A stretch of 64,000 bases of DNA from Lentisphaerota bacterium (lineage in GTDB: Bacteria; Verrucomicrobiota; Lentisphaeria; Oligosphaerales; JABHEG01), in contig JABHEG010000141.1 of the NCBI GenBank assembly GCA_018676675.1, positions 1 through 64,000 of the forward strand, written 5' to 3'. The notes under the pieces are model-generated. The model ran no database searches, had not been told where the DNA came from, and worked only from the letters and a program-made list of their open reading frames with translations. The translations under genes were made by a program, and so were the position numbers. The stretch's first letter is position 1. Each line of letters starts with the position of its first letter. Below are positions 16,641-25,664 of this stretch, piece after piece.

Positions 16641-19628
16641 TCAGCGTTCCTGGCGCACGATCAGGAAACGACCGTCCGTCCGCTTCCCCAGAAACTCTCG
16701 CCGGGGGCCTGCCGTGTCAGCCAACAGGACACCAAACCGTTCCTCCCCCAGATCGATCTCCACCGCAACCTCGTCAACCAACCGGCATTCAAGAGCGCGA
16801 ACGCCACGAACCCGCGGAGATGTCCGGGTCGGCTCGATCACGGCAACGAAAAGGGCCCGTTTGCCTGTTCGCCGCGCGACGACCACGGGGCACGGGACCG
16901 GCGGGTTGTTCATCATCCCCATCCCCGCAAAGACAGCTGTCCCCGTCCCCCCTGCCATATCCGCCTTGACCACCCCGTCGGGCTGAACAAAGTCCACACT
17001 CCAAGCCCCATCCGTGTGCCCCTCCCTAATGTCACTCATGTGCTGGTATCCCGCTCGAGTGCCCAACGGTTCGGGGCGAGGCGTCATCGTCAGATCCGTG
17101 TGCAACGTCCCCACGTTGTGGTAGACCCAGTCGTAGGTGTGCTCCGCCTCGGAATCGGCAACGAATACGTCGACAACAAGCCCATCGACCAAGACAACGG
17201 TCCGTCGCAGTGTGACCCCCGTGTAGGCGCCCGTCGACTCTCCCTGCATGATAGCGCCTTCGGGGCCGTCATGAAACAAGGTCAACCGACCGGTGGTACT
17301 GCGCTGACTGACGCCGTCCACACAGATTGTGTTGTGGGCAAACGTCTGCCTGTACCAGGCCCCCTGAAGCGGGGCGCCGTAAGCGAGGCGTCCGGGATCG
17401 GGTCCCAGCTGACGCCCCAGCCCAAAAAAGGTCAAGGCCAGTTTGTCCTGATGTCCATGTCCTCCACCATGGGGGCCATAGTCCAGATGCAGATAGAGTT
17501 GATCTCGTCCCTGGCCGTGGCGCAGAACGGCTGCACCAATTCCGGCGAACACGCGGCTCTCGAGAGCCTTTGCGGGGGCCTCCGGCAGCTCATCCGGTCC
17601 ATACAGAAATGCCTCCATGCTCTTGCGTTCTCCGAATTGAGCGACCATCAGGTGCGCAACGTCGTTCGTACGGACGTACGCGAGTTCGTAGAGGCGATGC
17701 CGCCCTTTGAGCGAGAAGATGTCACTGTCATTGATCGCCGGGAAGTTGAGATCAGGGAAGGTGTAGAGTAGCGGCGCATCGTAGAGCGACTTGTAGGCCG
17801 CGTTAGTCCAGTAGTCGATACCGGCGAACCAGGCCGCTTCCACGGTCCAGCGCAGAGCGTCCAGTGCGTAGTAATGGTAGGCGGCCGTCCCCTCATACCA
17901 GAAACCGTCTTCCAGAATGCTCTTGCGGAACTGGAACTCCAGCCCATTCTTCCCCCGCAGAGCGTGCGAGACCATCTCGGCGTCCTGCAGACAGAACCCC
18001 ACTGCTGCAACCCCTGCATTGTGCCAGCTCTGCCAGTTGCTGATGCCGGCTTGATTGCGTCGGATCGTCTTGACCATCTCGCGGAAGAGCCTGGTCTCGA
18101 TGTGGGCTCGATCGGTCGCCTGGAGCACGCCGCTCCCGTAGACGAGATCATAGCTCCAGGCCAAACCGATCACAGCGCAGGCTTCGTCAAGCGTTTGCGC
18201 ATAGAGGCGACCGGCTGAGTTCGAGACATGTCCACGGACGTTCTGCAGCTTCCATTCCGGGTAGCGTTGAGCATAGGCCAGCAGAATCTCCCGCGTCCGC
18301 GAGGCGAACTCGCCCCGACCTGTGAATGTATAGGCCAGGGCCATGTCTCTTGCTTGACGGAAATTCCGACCGTGCTGCCACCCCGCAGCCACCTGATCGT
18401 AGGGCCAACCCGTGTACTCGGCCGAGCACCCTCGGCAGACGTGCTTGGGCACGACGTGTTTCAATCGGTTTCCACATGCCTTGCAGACATAGTGATGGCT
18501 CCATTGGCCAGCACTGTCGGGGAGGCTGAGGGGCTCGGCCAAATGCCGTTCAGCAACCGCAACGATGCCGTCAAGGTGAGCCTTGGCCCACGGTAACCGC
18601 CCGGCCCGAACCCGAGCCAGCTCGAAAAGACCTGCGTCTCCGAAGAGAAACGGGTGCCGCCGAGACGGCAGTGGCGAGACCAGCGACACGGTGGCCCGGG
18701 CGGCCGGAGAATCAGGCGTCGCTGACGCCGCTTCGATACCGATGCTGAATCGCGTCAAGGGAGAAACAGCCTGCCCAGCTGTCAGCGTTACACCGAAGGT
18801 GGCGCTCTCTTTGGGTCCGAGGAGCTCCGTGCAGGTGGGGATACCGGTCACTGTGAGGGCCTCACGCGCCGCGTCGGACATGGTGACCACCAACGGAATC
18901 GTTCGTGCGTCCCGACTGCGGTTGGTGACGCTGAGCTCCCACCGTGCCGCCAAACGGTCATTCAGTCCTCCTGCAGAAGACGCCATCTGCCGTGCCGCGA
19001 TCCCGACCGTCCCGCGCACGAACCGAACAGCATCCAGGTAGAGCACGGTGTCAGCCAGAGGCTTGTTCTGCCAACCGGATGCGTTGATGCTGAAGTAACT
19101 GATCTGATGCCAGCCCACTGGGCGACGCGTCGGACGGATGCCCTGGCCGAGGTGAAGGTCGAATGTCTTCCAGCCCTCCCAGTCAACTGTGAAATGGTAG
19201 AAGTAATAATCCCAGCCCGGTGCAGCACGATTCTCAGAGTCCAACACCAAAGTGAGCCGTTGGCCATTCGCCTTGCTGGAATGCATGGAAAACTGCAATC
19301 GATCGTACTGGGAAAGGTCTGCCGGAAACCCCGGAGCCTTGATACTCGGAGTCGCTTTCAGGTTCGACCATTTGCCGGAGTAGGCGCCACTGAACACCCG
19401 TTCGGCGCTCCTGGTGACGCCCTCCCATGTTGCCTCCTCAAATTCCCCAACACGCCAGAGATCTGAAACCGGGTCCGAAAGAGCAGACGATGCTGCGTGC
19501 ACCGATACTAAGAGCGCCACCGCTATCGGAAGACGACGGAACAGCTGTCCGATCCCTTCCTGAGAACGGTTCCGGAGCCATCGCGATACCAGATTACCCA
19601 TATCAGAACCCGTCTGCAGTGTTGGCAT
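16641..19628 (-). CDS. Secreted heparinase II/III-like polysaccharide lyase with N-terminal CBM
   Basis: A 995-residue exported protein. After a signal anchor (about 33-50) come a galactose-binding-like module (to about 205), a linker beta domain, an (alpha/alpha) barrel and a heparinase II/III beta-sandwich. Visible landmarks are NWQSWHNAG, EGTAAYHYY, the HGHQD pair and FAHNTICVDG, which agree with catalytic and zinc-binding positions of heparinase II-type lyases. A Cys4 zinc-ribbon-like loop (YVCKACGN ... HVCRGC) precedes the barrel, as in several family relatives. It probably cleaves uronic-acid-containing polysaccharide by beta-elimination; the substrate is not determinable. ATG 19628 follows GAGG at a normal distance. 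First gene of the pair with the GH2-like gene. Confidence 0.82.
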   Translation of the reverse strand: MPTLQTGSDMGNLVSRWLRNRSQEGIGQLFRRLPIAVALLVSVHAASSALSDPVSDLWRVGEFEEATWEGVTRSAERVFSGAYSGKWSNLKATPSIKAPGFPADLSQYDRLQFSMHSSKANGQRLTLVLDSENRAAPGWDYYFYHFTVDWEGWKTFDLHLGQGIRPTRRPVGWHQISYFSINASGWQNKPLADTVLYLDAVRFVRGTVGIAARQMASSAGGLNDRLAARWELSVTNRSRDARTIPLVVTMSDAAREALTVTGIPTCTELLGPKESATFGVTLTAGQAVSPLTRFSIGIEAASATPDSPAARATVSLVSPLPSRRHPFLFGDAGLFELARVRAGRLPWAKAHLDGIVAVAERHLAEPLSLPDSAGQWSHHYVCKACGNRLKHVVPKHVCRGCSAEYTGWPYDQVAAGWQHGRNFRQARDMALAYTFTGRGEFASRTREILLAYAQRYPEWKLQNVRGHVSNSAGRLYAQTLDEACAVIGLAWSYDLVYGSGVLQATDRAHIETRLFREMVKTIRRNQAGISNWQSWHNAGVAAVGFCLQDAEMVSHALRGKNGLEFQFRKSILEDGFWYEGTAAYHYYALDALRWTVEAAWFAGIDYWTNAAYKSLYDAPLLYTFPDLNFPAINDSDIFSLKGRHRLYELAYVRTNDVAHLMVAQFGERKSMEAFLYGPDELPEAPAKALESRVFAGIGAAVLRHGQGRDQLYLHLDYGPHGGGHGHQDKLALTFFGLGRQLGPDPGRLAYGAPLQGAWYRQTFAHNTICVDGVSQRSTTGRLTLFHDGPEGAIMQGESTGAYTGVTLRRTVVLVDGLVVDVFVADSEAEHTYDWVYHNVGTLHTDLTMTPRPEPLGTRAGYQHMSDIREGHTDGAWSVDFVQPDGVVKADMAGGTGTAVFAGMGMMNNPPVPCPVVVARRTGKRALFVAVIEPTRTSPRVRGVRALECRLVDEVAVEIDLGEERFGVLLADTAGPRREFLGKRTDGRFLIVRQER

Positions 19629-19721
19629 TACCGCCCTCGATCATCTCGTGTGCAACGGCACCGCCTCTGAGCATGGCCAAAGCACTATGCGACATCGATT
19701 CCGGGCCGTCCAAACGGCCCC

Positions 19722-19856
19722 TTGGAGGGAGAGACTCCCGTCGAGCCGGAGCCCGACCTTTAGGAAGGCGAATCGCCTGCCTGCCCCAGCCTCGCACGCG
19801 GTCAGACACCACCTGCCATGCAACGCGCATCGGCTCGACGGAGTCTCGCCCTCCAA
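19722..19856. repeat. Repeat B: long inverted repeat
   Basis: Arms at 19722-19747 and 19831-19856 (GGCTCGACGGAGTCTCGCCC then TCCAA on the right arm) are inverted copies separated by about 84 bp. The same arms occur at 48250-48325. The 361-bp gap 19629-19989 holds no gene, only this element and a GGCGAATCGCC hairpin inside its loop. Confidence 0.75.
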
Positions 19857-19989
19857 ACACCGTCCGCCGAGCGCAGAGGCTATTGCACCCTCAGATATGT
19901 CTGCCGGACCGACGCCCCCACGCCACTCACACACACTGACCGCCGACAACTCGGCGCCCTTCGTTGAGAGCGACAGGCAGCCCCACTGC

Positions 19990-22900
19990 CTACTTCACCG
20001 GTGTCAGCGTCAACAGGCGGAAGTTCATGAGCGCTCCCTTGCGCAGCTCAGGAGCCTTGATTGAGAGCGTGGTCTTGCCCGCCGACAGATCGATGGTGCC
20101 CACCTCATGTGGCTTGTAGGTCTTGATGCCACCGGTGTGGACGGTCTTGCCGGTCAGTGTTGCTTTGCCGGCCGTGATCGTGTAGGCAACGTCTGGATTT
20201 GTTGAGCCATAGGCGAACGTGACGCGATACGTCCCCTGCTTCAGTCCGGCCAGATTCCACTGACAAGCCCCCTCTGAGCGCACCCAGCCGCCAAGATTGT
20301 TGCGATCCTGCTGGTAGCGGAGCCCCCCGGACGTCTTGGCCGTCTCGGGTTTGAGCACCAGCTTCCCCTTCTTGCCGGGAGTTATCGGTTTGCCGGGCGC
20401 TGCTGATCCGCCGCTGCCTTTGGGGAGCTTCTTGGGCTTCCCCGCGTCTGCTCTCGGACGCGTCGCTGTAGAGGCCGGCGTATCGCCTACCGGAAGCTCC
20501 TCACCCACGCTGCTGAGACACACGAGGCTACCGTCCGTCAATGCCGCATAGACCCGTCCATGCGCTGCGGACAGCCCATCCCAGACCACCGGCGCCGGCA
20601 GCTTGTACTCCGCGATCTTCGCGCCATCCTTGGCGGCTGCAACCCAGATCATCCCGCCCATGCGTCCCTCGTAAGCTGCGTTCGGATCATCTTCAGGAAC
20701 AGCAATCGGGGCCGTGCCGAAAAAGAGATTTCCCCCGGACATGATCATGGCTCGAGGACGCGCGTTCAGGGACTGCTGCCAGGTCACCGGAAGCCCCGTG
20801 CCTTTCGCCATGTCTCGGAAGTCCGGCAGCGGCTTCTCACCCGGGCTGAACGGCACGTTGGGCATCCGCGACAGCGTGTACTTGCTGCCGCCTCCTCTGC
20901 GCACCACCCACAGTGACTCATCCGTGTAGACCATCATCACGCCACGCGGCACAGCCATTCCCTGCTTCCACCGGCTCCTACTGCTGTTCGCAATCCACGA
21001 ATAGGCCACGGGGACCATGCTGAAATCACCCGTTCCGAGCACCCAATGTGAGCGGTGATTCTCCATACCGTCCAACAAGCTCGAGGTCGAGAAGAGATGC
21101 CGCGACATCACATCCTGGCGACGCAGCGTCGCGTCGAACTTCGCCTGACGCAAGAACACGTTTGTGCCATCACTTACCAACACATCCGAGGTTGCGCCCC
21201 CAGCCATGGAAAAGGCGTCGCTTCGGTCCGGCTGCAAGAACGTCTTGTAGTCGCTGGCGTTCTGGGCAACCCGTCGGTCATGCTCCTCCTTGGCCTTGTC
21301 TTTGCTCTCGCCGATGGTCGGGTGAGCACTCTCCCAGTGTGTGTGATGCACCACCTTGCCGGTCGCAGGATCAAGGCCGTACAACGCCATTCCCCCGTCC
21401 AGCCAGGTCGAACGGCCTGAACTGCAATAGGCGATCCCCTTAAGGACCATGACGCTGCCCCGGACCGGCCAAAGACTCTCGACCTGATCCAAAGCGACCG
21501 TCCGCATGTCTGCTGGAGCTGCGAGAAACCGCCAGACCAGTTCACCATCGCTGAGCCGCAGGCAATAGACCCAGCCGTCCGCACAGCCAAACAGCACCAG
21601 CCCACGATGGATGGTAGGAGCAGAATCGACCCGACCGCCGACCGCTCGACGCCACACAACTGCACCCGACTCTGCATCAATGGCGTAAACGGCCCCCGTG
21701 TCCACGGAAGCCACCACAGCCTTGCCGCCTGCCGCCACCGGTTGCGTCAGCTTGCCCTCCAGCGTAGCCACCCACGTACGTTTGAGCGCACCCGGAGCAG
21801 CGGCGCCGGCAACACCATTGCGAAGAGCATTGCCACGCAGCTGAGGCCACGCATCGGACGCCATCGTCCCTCCAAGCTCCATCCCAAATGCAGGCCCTTT
21901 GACCAGACGTGCGGGGTCCGCACCTGCCCGGGCCGCCCGGACAGCAGGCTGGTCGGCGGAGAAGGCCCAAAAGCCGTAGAGCTTCGATTCCATGTAGCAC
22001 CCGCATGAGTGAGGTGGCGTGTATACAAGGCCGTTGGCCGGCAACATCCCGTACTGGCACGTCCCGCGGATCCAGTTCGCGCGTGAATGGTTGTTCCCCT
22101 GCAAATCCATCATCTCGATCCCTCGCTTGCCCGTGATGATGTAACGCGTCGTCGCCTTCTCCCGATAGCAGCGATGATGATGGCCGGTCGTCTGGATATC
22201 GACCTCGGCCTGGTTGCGCTTGCGGACCTCGCCCGTGCGGAGATCGCGAGCTGCACTGAAGTCGTCCAGTGGAGGAGGAGAAATGGACCCGCCCGACGGG
22301 GACGCATTCCAGACAAGGCCATCGATCACGAAGATGTCCGGAGGGGAGCGGAACCCATTCCCCAGTTCGCACTCCCAGAGCTTCTCGCCAGTCGCCGCGG
22401 AGACCGCAACCAGTGCCTTCCCGAGTTTGCAGAGCACGACCCCATCGGAAACAACCAGCACGTTCTTCCCAAACGTGGATCTCAGACGCTTCCGCTTGCC
22501 AGGCGCAGGCGCCGTTTCCGCAGCGACTGTGGCGCGCTGGCCGAAGCTCCAGCGTTCGCTCCCATCGGCCATATTCAGACAGACAACCGCCTCGTCAACC
22601 TGGAGATAAACGTGTTCGTTGTCAGCCGCAAGTGTCTCAGGCCGCGTCTGTCCGGCCTCCAGAGTCCAGCGCCAGCGCATCTTCCCGGAGTACTTGTCGA
22701 TCGCCACAATGGACTTGCGGTTGGGCAGACGGAAGGCCTCCCGGAATTGGGGATGTCCGATCGCCTGTTCGGCAATCGGCTCGCCGGTCAGTACCAGCAA
22801 CGTATTGCCGACCAGGACCATCTCCTCCGCCCCTTTCGTGTCCGCGTACGTCGCCAGTGTCTTCCCACTGATACCATCGACGACCGAAACCGGCTCGCTC

Positions 22901-23718
22901 AAAGCCAGGGGCACAAAGACGCGATCTCCCTCGACCACCAACAGACGCGTAACCTGGGCAGGGCCCGATCGGAACCCAATCGTGTGGACGGCCCAGCTGC
23001 CGATTGGTTTCGACCAGAGCTTCACCCCGCTGAACGCATCGCGAGCCACCAGTTCCCACCTGCCCGGCACTCCCATGTTGGCCGCCGTCGACTGATCGAC
23101 CAAGTAGAATAGTCGACCATTCGCTGTCGCCACCGAACTGATGCTGTTCAACTTGTGATGGTTCCGCGTCCAGAGCGGCGCGCCCAGCCACTGCATGTGC
23201 CGCGGAGGCCCGACCACCGTGTCCCGAGCAACGGCGTTGTTGCTGGAATCGCGCAGGTAGTGCGTCCACTCATCGATCTCCGCCGGCCGCGGTTTGACAG
23301 CATGCTCCAGCTTTCCGTCCGCACAGACGACCAACGCCCCATTCGGAGCCAGGACACGCAGCATCTCCGCACGCCCAATCCCGAACGACTCACTGACGAC
23401 CAAGAGCTTCACCAAGTTGTCGATCAACGGAAGACGCTTCCCGGACAGTTGGGCAACGGTCACTGCACCTGCAAGCCCAACCTTCTGAACCGCGTCCCGC
23501 GCCCGCGCCACTTTGCCCGGGTCCATGTCGAGGCCATGCACCACCGTGCCGTCGTTGGCACGCAGCCCAACGGTTAACCCTCCGTCCCCGCACCCCAAGT
23601 GCACGACAAGCCCCCCCGTAAAGCCAGCTCGCCCCAAAATCGCCGCTGCGTCCTGCCCCCAGACACCGGACGGAAGTGCGGCAAGAGCGACGGCGAGAAT
23701 CAAGCTAAACTGTCTCAT
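19990..23718 (-). CDS. Exported protein with methyltransferase fold, PQQ-type beta-propeller and C-terminal CBM
   Basis: A 1242-residue protein with a clear signal peptide (MRQFSLILAVALAALPSGVWG). Residues about 25-160 resemble a class I SAM methyltransferase: glycine motif VVHLGCGDGG, acidic HGLDMDP strand end, and a VLAPNGALVV strand. A very large PQQ/BamB-like beta-propeller follows (about 190-1090) with repeats such as LVARDAFSGVKLW and AIDAESGAVVWRR, then a Lys/Pro/Gly linker and a beta-sandwich CBM-like domain. Propellers of this kind bind quinone cofactor or act as scaffolds. ATG 23718 is chosen for the signal peptide and the GAGGAA site upstream. Function unknown; similar fusions are, to my knowledge, common in PVC genomes. 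Confidence 0.75.
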   Translation of the reverse strand: MRQFSLILAVALAALPSGVWGQDAAAILGRAGFTGGLVVHLGCGDGGLTVGLRANDGTVVHGLDMDPGKVARARDAVQKVGLAGAVTVAQLSGKRLPLIDNLVKLLVVSESFGIGRAEMLRVLAPNGALVVCADGKLEHAVKPRPAEIDEWTHYLRDSSNNAVARDTVVGPPRHMQWLGAPLWTRNHHKLNSISSVATANGRLFYLVDQSTAANMGVPGRWELVARDAFSGVKLWSKPIGSWAVHTIGFRSGPAQVTRLLVVEGDRVFVPLALSEPVSVVDGISGKTLATYADTKGAEEMVLVGNTLLVLTGEPIAEQAIGHPQFREAFRLPNRKSIVAIDKYSGKMRWRWTLEAGQTRPETLAADNEHVYLQVDEAVVCLNMADGSERWSFGQRATVAAETAPAPGKRKRLRSTFGKNVLVVSDGVVLCKLGKALVAVSAATGEKLWECELGNGFRSPPDIFVIDGLVWNASPSGGSISPPPLDDFSAARDLRTGEVRKRNQAEVDIQTTGHHHRCYREKATTRYIITGKRGIEMMDLQGNNHSRANWIRGTCQYGMLPANGLVYTPPHSCGCYMESKLYGFWAFSADQPAVRAARAGADPARLVKGPAFGMELGGTMASDAWPQLRGNALRNGVAGAAAPGALKRTWVATLEGKLTQPVAAGGKAVVASVDTGAVYAIDAESGAVVWRRAVGGRVDSAPTIHRGLVLFGCADGWVYCLRLSDGELVWRFLAAPADMRTVALDQVESLWPVRGSVMVLKGIAYCSSGRSTWLDGGMALYGLDPATGKVVHHTHWESAHPTIGESKDKAKEEHDRRVAQNASDYKTFLQPDRSDAFSMAGGATSDVLVSDGTNVFLRQAKFDATLRRQDVMSRHLFSTSSLLDGMENHRSHWVLGTGDFSMVPVAYSWIANSSRSRWKQGMAVPRGVMMVYTDESLWVVRRGGGSKYTLSRMPNVPFSPGEKPLPDFRDMAKGTGLPVTWQQSLNARPRAMIMSGGNLFFGTAPIAVPEDDPNAAYEGRMGGMIWVAAAKDGAKIAEYKLPAPVVWDGLSAAHGRVYAALTDGSLVCLSSVGEELPVGDTPASTATRPRADAGKPKKLPKGSGGSAAPGKPITPGKKGKLVLKPETAKTSGGLRYQQDRNNLGGWVRSEGACQWNLAGLKQGTYRVTFAYGSTNPDVAYTITAGKATLTGKTVHTGGIKTYKPHEVGTIDLSAGKTTLSIKAPELRKGALMNFRLLTLTPVK

Positions 23719-24004
23719 GGTGTTTCCTCTCTCGGACATGGTGCAAGAACGCCAATGAAGATAGCCCATGGACGGCCCGCAGACGAGCCGGATGGAGTCC
23801 CTCCCCTCCCCGATTTGCCCCCATGGCCCACAGCTAACCCAGATCTTCCTTCTGAGCTGGGAGATCACTTTCACATTGTTTGCTGGAAGCCCTGTGAGGG
23901 CATCTGCATGCTCGGTCTGGACCATTCGGCGCTAAGGTAACGCGGAACACCGAACGCTGAACTTGACGCCATGCCGCTCCGGCACAGCAGGAAGGTCTTT
24001 GCAC
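23719..24004. other. Divergent promoter region
   Basis: A 286-bp gap between divergently transcribed genes. It must carry both promoters, but I cannot place either confidently. GGAAGG at 23991-23996 is the ribosome-binding site of the amidohydrolase gene. No repeat-family copy is evident. Confidence 0.4.
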
Positions 24005-25624
24005 ATGATCGTTGACTGTCACACGCATCTGAACAAGGTCGCGGGCGGGAAGATTGTGGACAGCGTGAACGTACTGTGCCGCCACGGGGACCGACACGGC
24101 ATCGAGCGTTTCTGTCTCTCCCTCGGCTTCGGCCGTGAGCACTCACCGACGCCGGATCAGGTGCGGTTACACAACGACCAGGTCTGCGAGGCGCTCGCAC
24201 TGCGCCCTGATCGGCTGATCGGCTTCGTCTACCTCAACCCCGTTCACACCGATGACGCCCTTGCGGAGCTGGAGCGCTGTGTGGTCAACGGCCCCATGCG
24301 CGGCATCAAGCTCTGGGTTGCCTGCCCCTGCAGCTATCCCTGCCTCGATCCCGTCGTCGAACGCGCGATCGAGCTTGATCTACCCATCCTTCAGCATACG
24401 TGGCTCAAAGCCACCGGGAACTTGCCCAATGAGTCAACGGCTGCGGACATCGCAGAACTGGCCGCGCGACACCCAACCGCGAAGTTGATCTGTGGGCACA
24501 CCGGAGGGGACTGGGAACACGGCATCATGGCGATCCGTCCGCACGCGAATGTCTATGCCGACATCTGCGGGGGCGCCCCTTACTCCGGCTGCGTGGAGCT
24601 GGCCGTGGCCGAACTCGGGGCGGATCGTGTACTCTACGGGTCCGACGCACCCGGCCGCAGCTTTGCCTCCCAGCTCGCCAAGGTCGTCGGTGCAGACGTG
24701 TCCGATGAAGACAAAAACAAGCTCCTCGGCGCGAACATCCTCAAGCTCCTCGCGCCCGAACGGAATCCCATCTCGCGTGGAACGACTGCAGTCCCGCCCG
24801 CTACGGTCACCTCACCGGTCGCTGCGCCTTTCGCCGGTTGCTCGCATCCCGTCATCGATGTCAACGCCAGCCTCGGGAATTGGCCGTTCCGGTATCTGCG
24901 CGACAACTCGCCGGAGGGCTTGTTGGCCGCCATGGACCGGTGGGGGATTGATCAGGCGTGGGTCGCGTCCCTTGATGCCATCTTGAATCGTGAGACCAAG
25001 ACGGCGAACAGCGCTCTGGCCGAGGCTGTTGCCCCTCACCGCGACCGACTCACCCCCTTCGCCGTCATCAACCCCAACTTCCCCGGCTGGCAGAGCGATC
25101 TGGCCACCTGCCTGGACGAGCTCGGCATGTGCGGGGTCCGCACCTATCCGAACTACTTCGGCTACACGCTTGAAAATGCCTGCTTCAGGGAACTCCTGAG
25201 CCAGGTTCACGAGCGAGGCGTTCCGCTCCAGATTGCAGTGCGTGTTGCGGATGAACGCATGCATCATCCTCTGGTTAAGGTCCCCGCCGTAGACATCACA
25301 GAGCTCGAAACACATCTGGCCGAAGCAGGCGACACGCCGATCATCCTGCTCAACCTGCGTCAAGGGGAGTTGGCCCCCGCTACGGCCCTGTGCCAGGCGC
25401 ATTCGAACGTTTCTCTGGAAATTTCACACGTCGAGGTCGTGGGGGGCGTTGGCCGTGTCCTTGCCGAGGCGCCGGTCGGCCAGGTCTTGTTTGGGACTCA
25501 TGCCCCCATCCTGGTGCCGGCCAGTTCGGTCCTCAAGGTCCGAGAGTCGGCTCTTGAGGACGACTGCATCAAAGCGCTCTGCCACGACAATCCCCGAGCC
25601 TGTTGCCGCCCCGCCAAGAAGTAG
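24005..25624 (+). CDS. Tandem amidohydrolase-2 protein with degenerate second half
   Basis: A 539-residue cytosolic protein of two amidohydrolase (TIM-barrel) units. Unit 1 (1 to about 255) begins MIVDCHTHL with the His-x-His metal pair and keeps ICGHTGG and LYGSDAPG, the positions of the further metal-binding His and Asp. Unit 2 (about 275-539) begins VIDVNASLG, so both histidines are missing, and has LFGTHAP in place of GSDAP; it is probably non-catalytic and structural or regulatory. The family hydrolyses or decarboxylates small ring or carboxylate compounds, including lactones. ATG 24005 is chosen because the metal motif starts there and GGAAGG lies upstream. Substrate unknown. Confidence 0.8.
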   Translation: MIVDCHTHLNKVAGGKIVDSVNVLCRHGDRHGIERFCLSLGFGREHSPTPDQVRLHNDQVCEALALRPDRLIGFVYLNPVHTDDALAELERCVVNGPMRGIKLWVACPCSYPCLDPVVERAIELDLPILQHTWLKATGNLPNESTAADIAELAARHPTAKLICGHTGGDWEHGIMAIRPHANVYADICGGAPYSGCVELAVAELGADRVLYGSDAPGRSFASQLAKVVGADVSDEDKNKLLGANILKLLAPERNPISRGTTAVPPATVTSPVAAPFAGCSHPVIDVNASLGNWPFRYLRDNSPEGLLAAMDRWGIDQAWVASLDAILNRETKTANSALAEAVAPHRDRLTPFAVINPNFPGWQSDLATCLDELGMCGVRTYPNYFGYTLENACFRELLSQVHERGVPLQIAVRVADERMHHPLVKVPAVDITELETHLAEAGDTPIILLNLRQGELAPATALCQAHSNVSLEISHVEVVGGVGRVLAEAPVGQVLFGTHAPILVPASSVLKVRESALEDDCIKALCHDNPRACCRPAKK

Positions 25625-25644
25625 GGCGACTGATTCATCCGGCC

Positions 25645-25661
25645 CGGGGAACATGTCCCCG
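25645..25661. terminator. Bidirectional hairpin between convergent genes
   Basis: CGGGGA-ACATG-TCCCCG forms a six-pair stem between the stops of the convergent amidohydrolase and aminotransferase genes. The flanking T content is small (GACTTTA), so it may stall or protect both transcripts rather than terminate strongly. Confidence 0.45.
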
Positions 25662-25664
25662 ACT

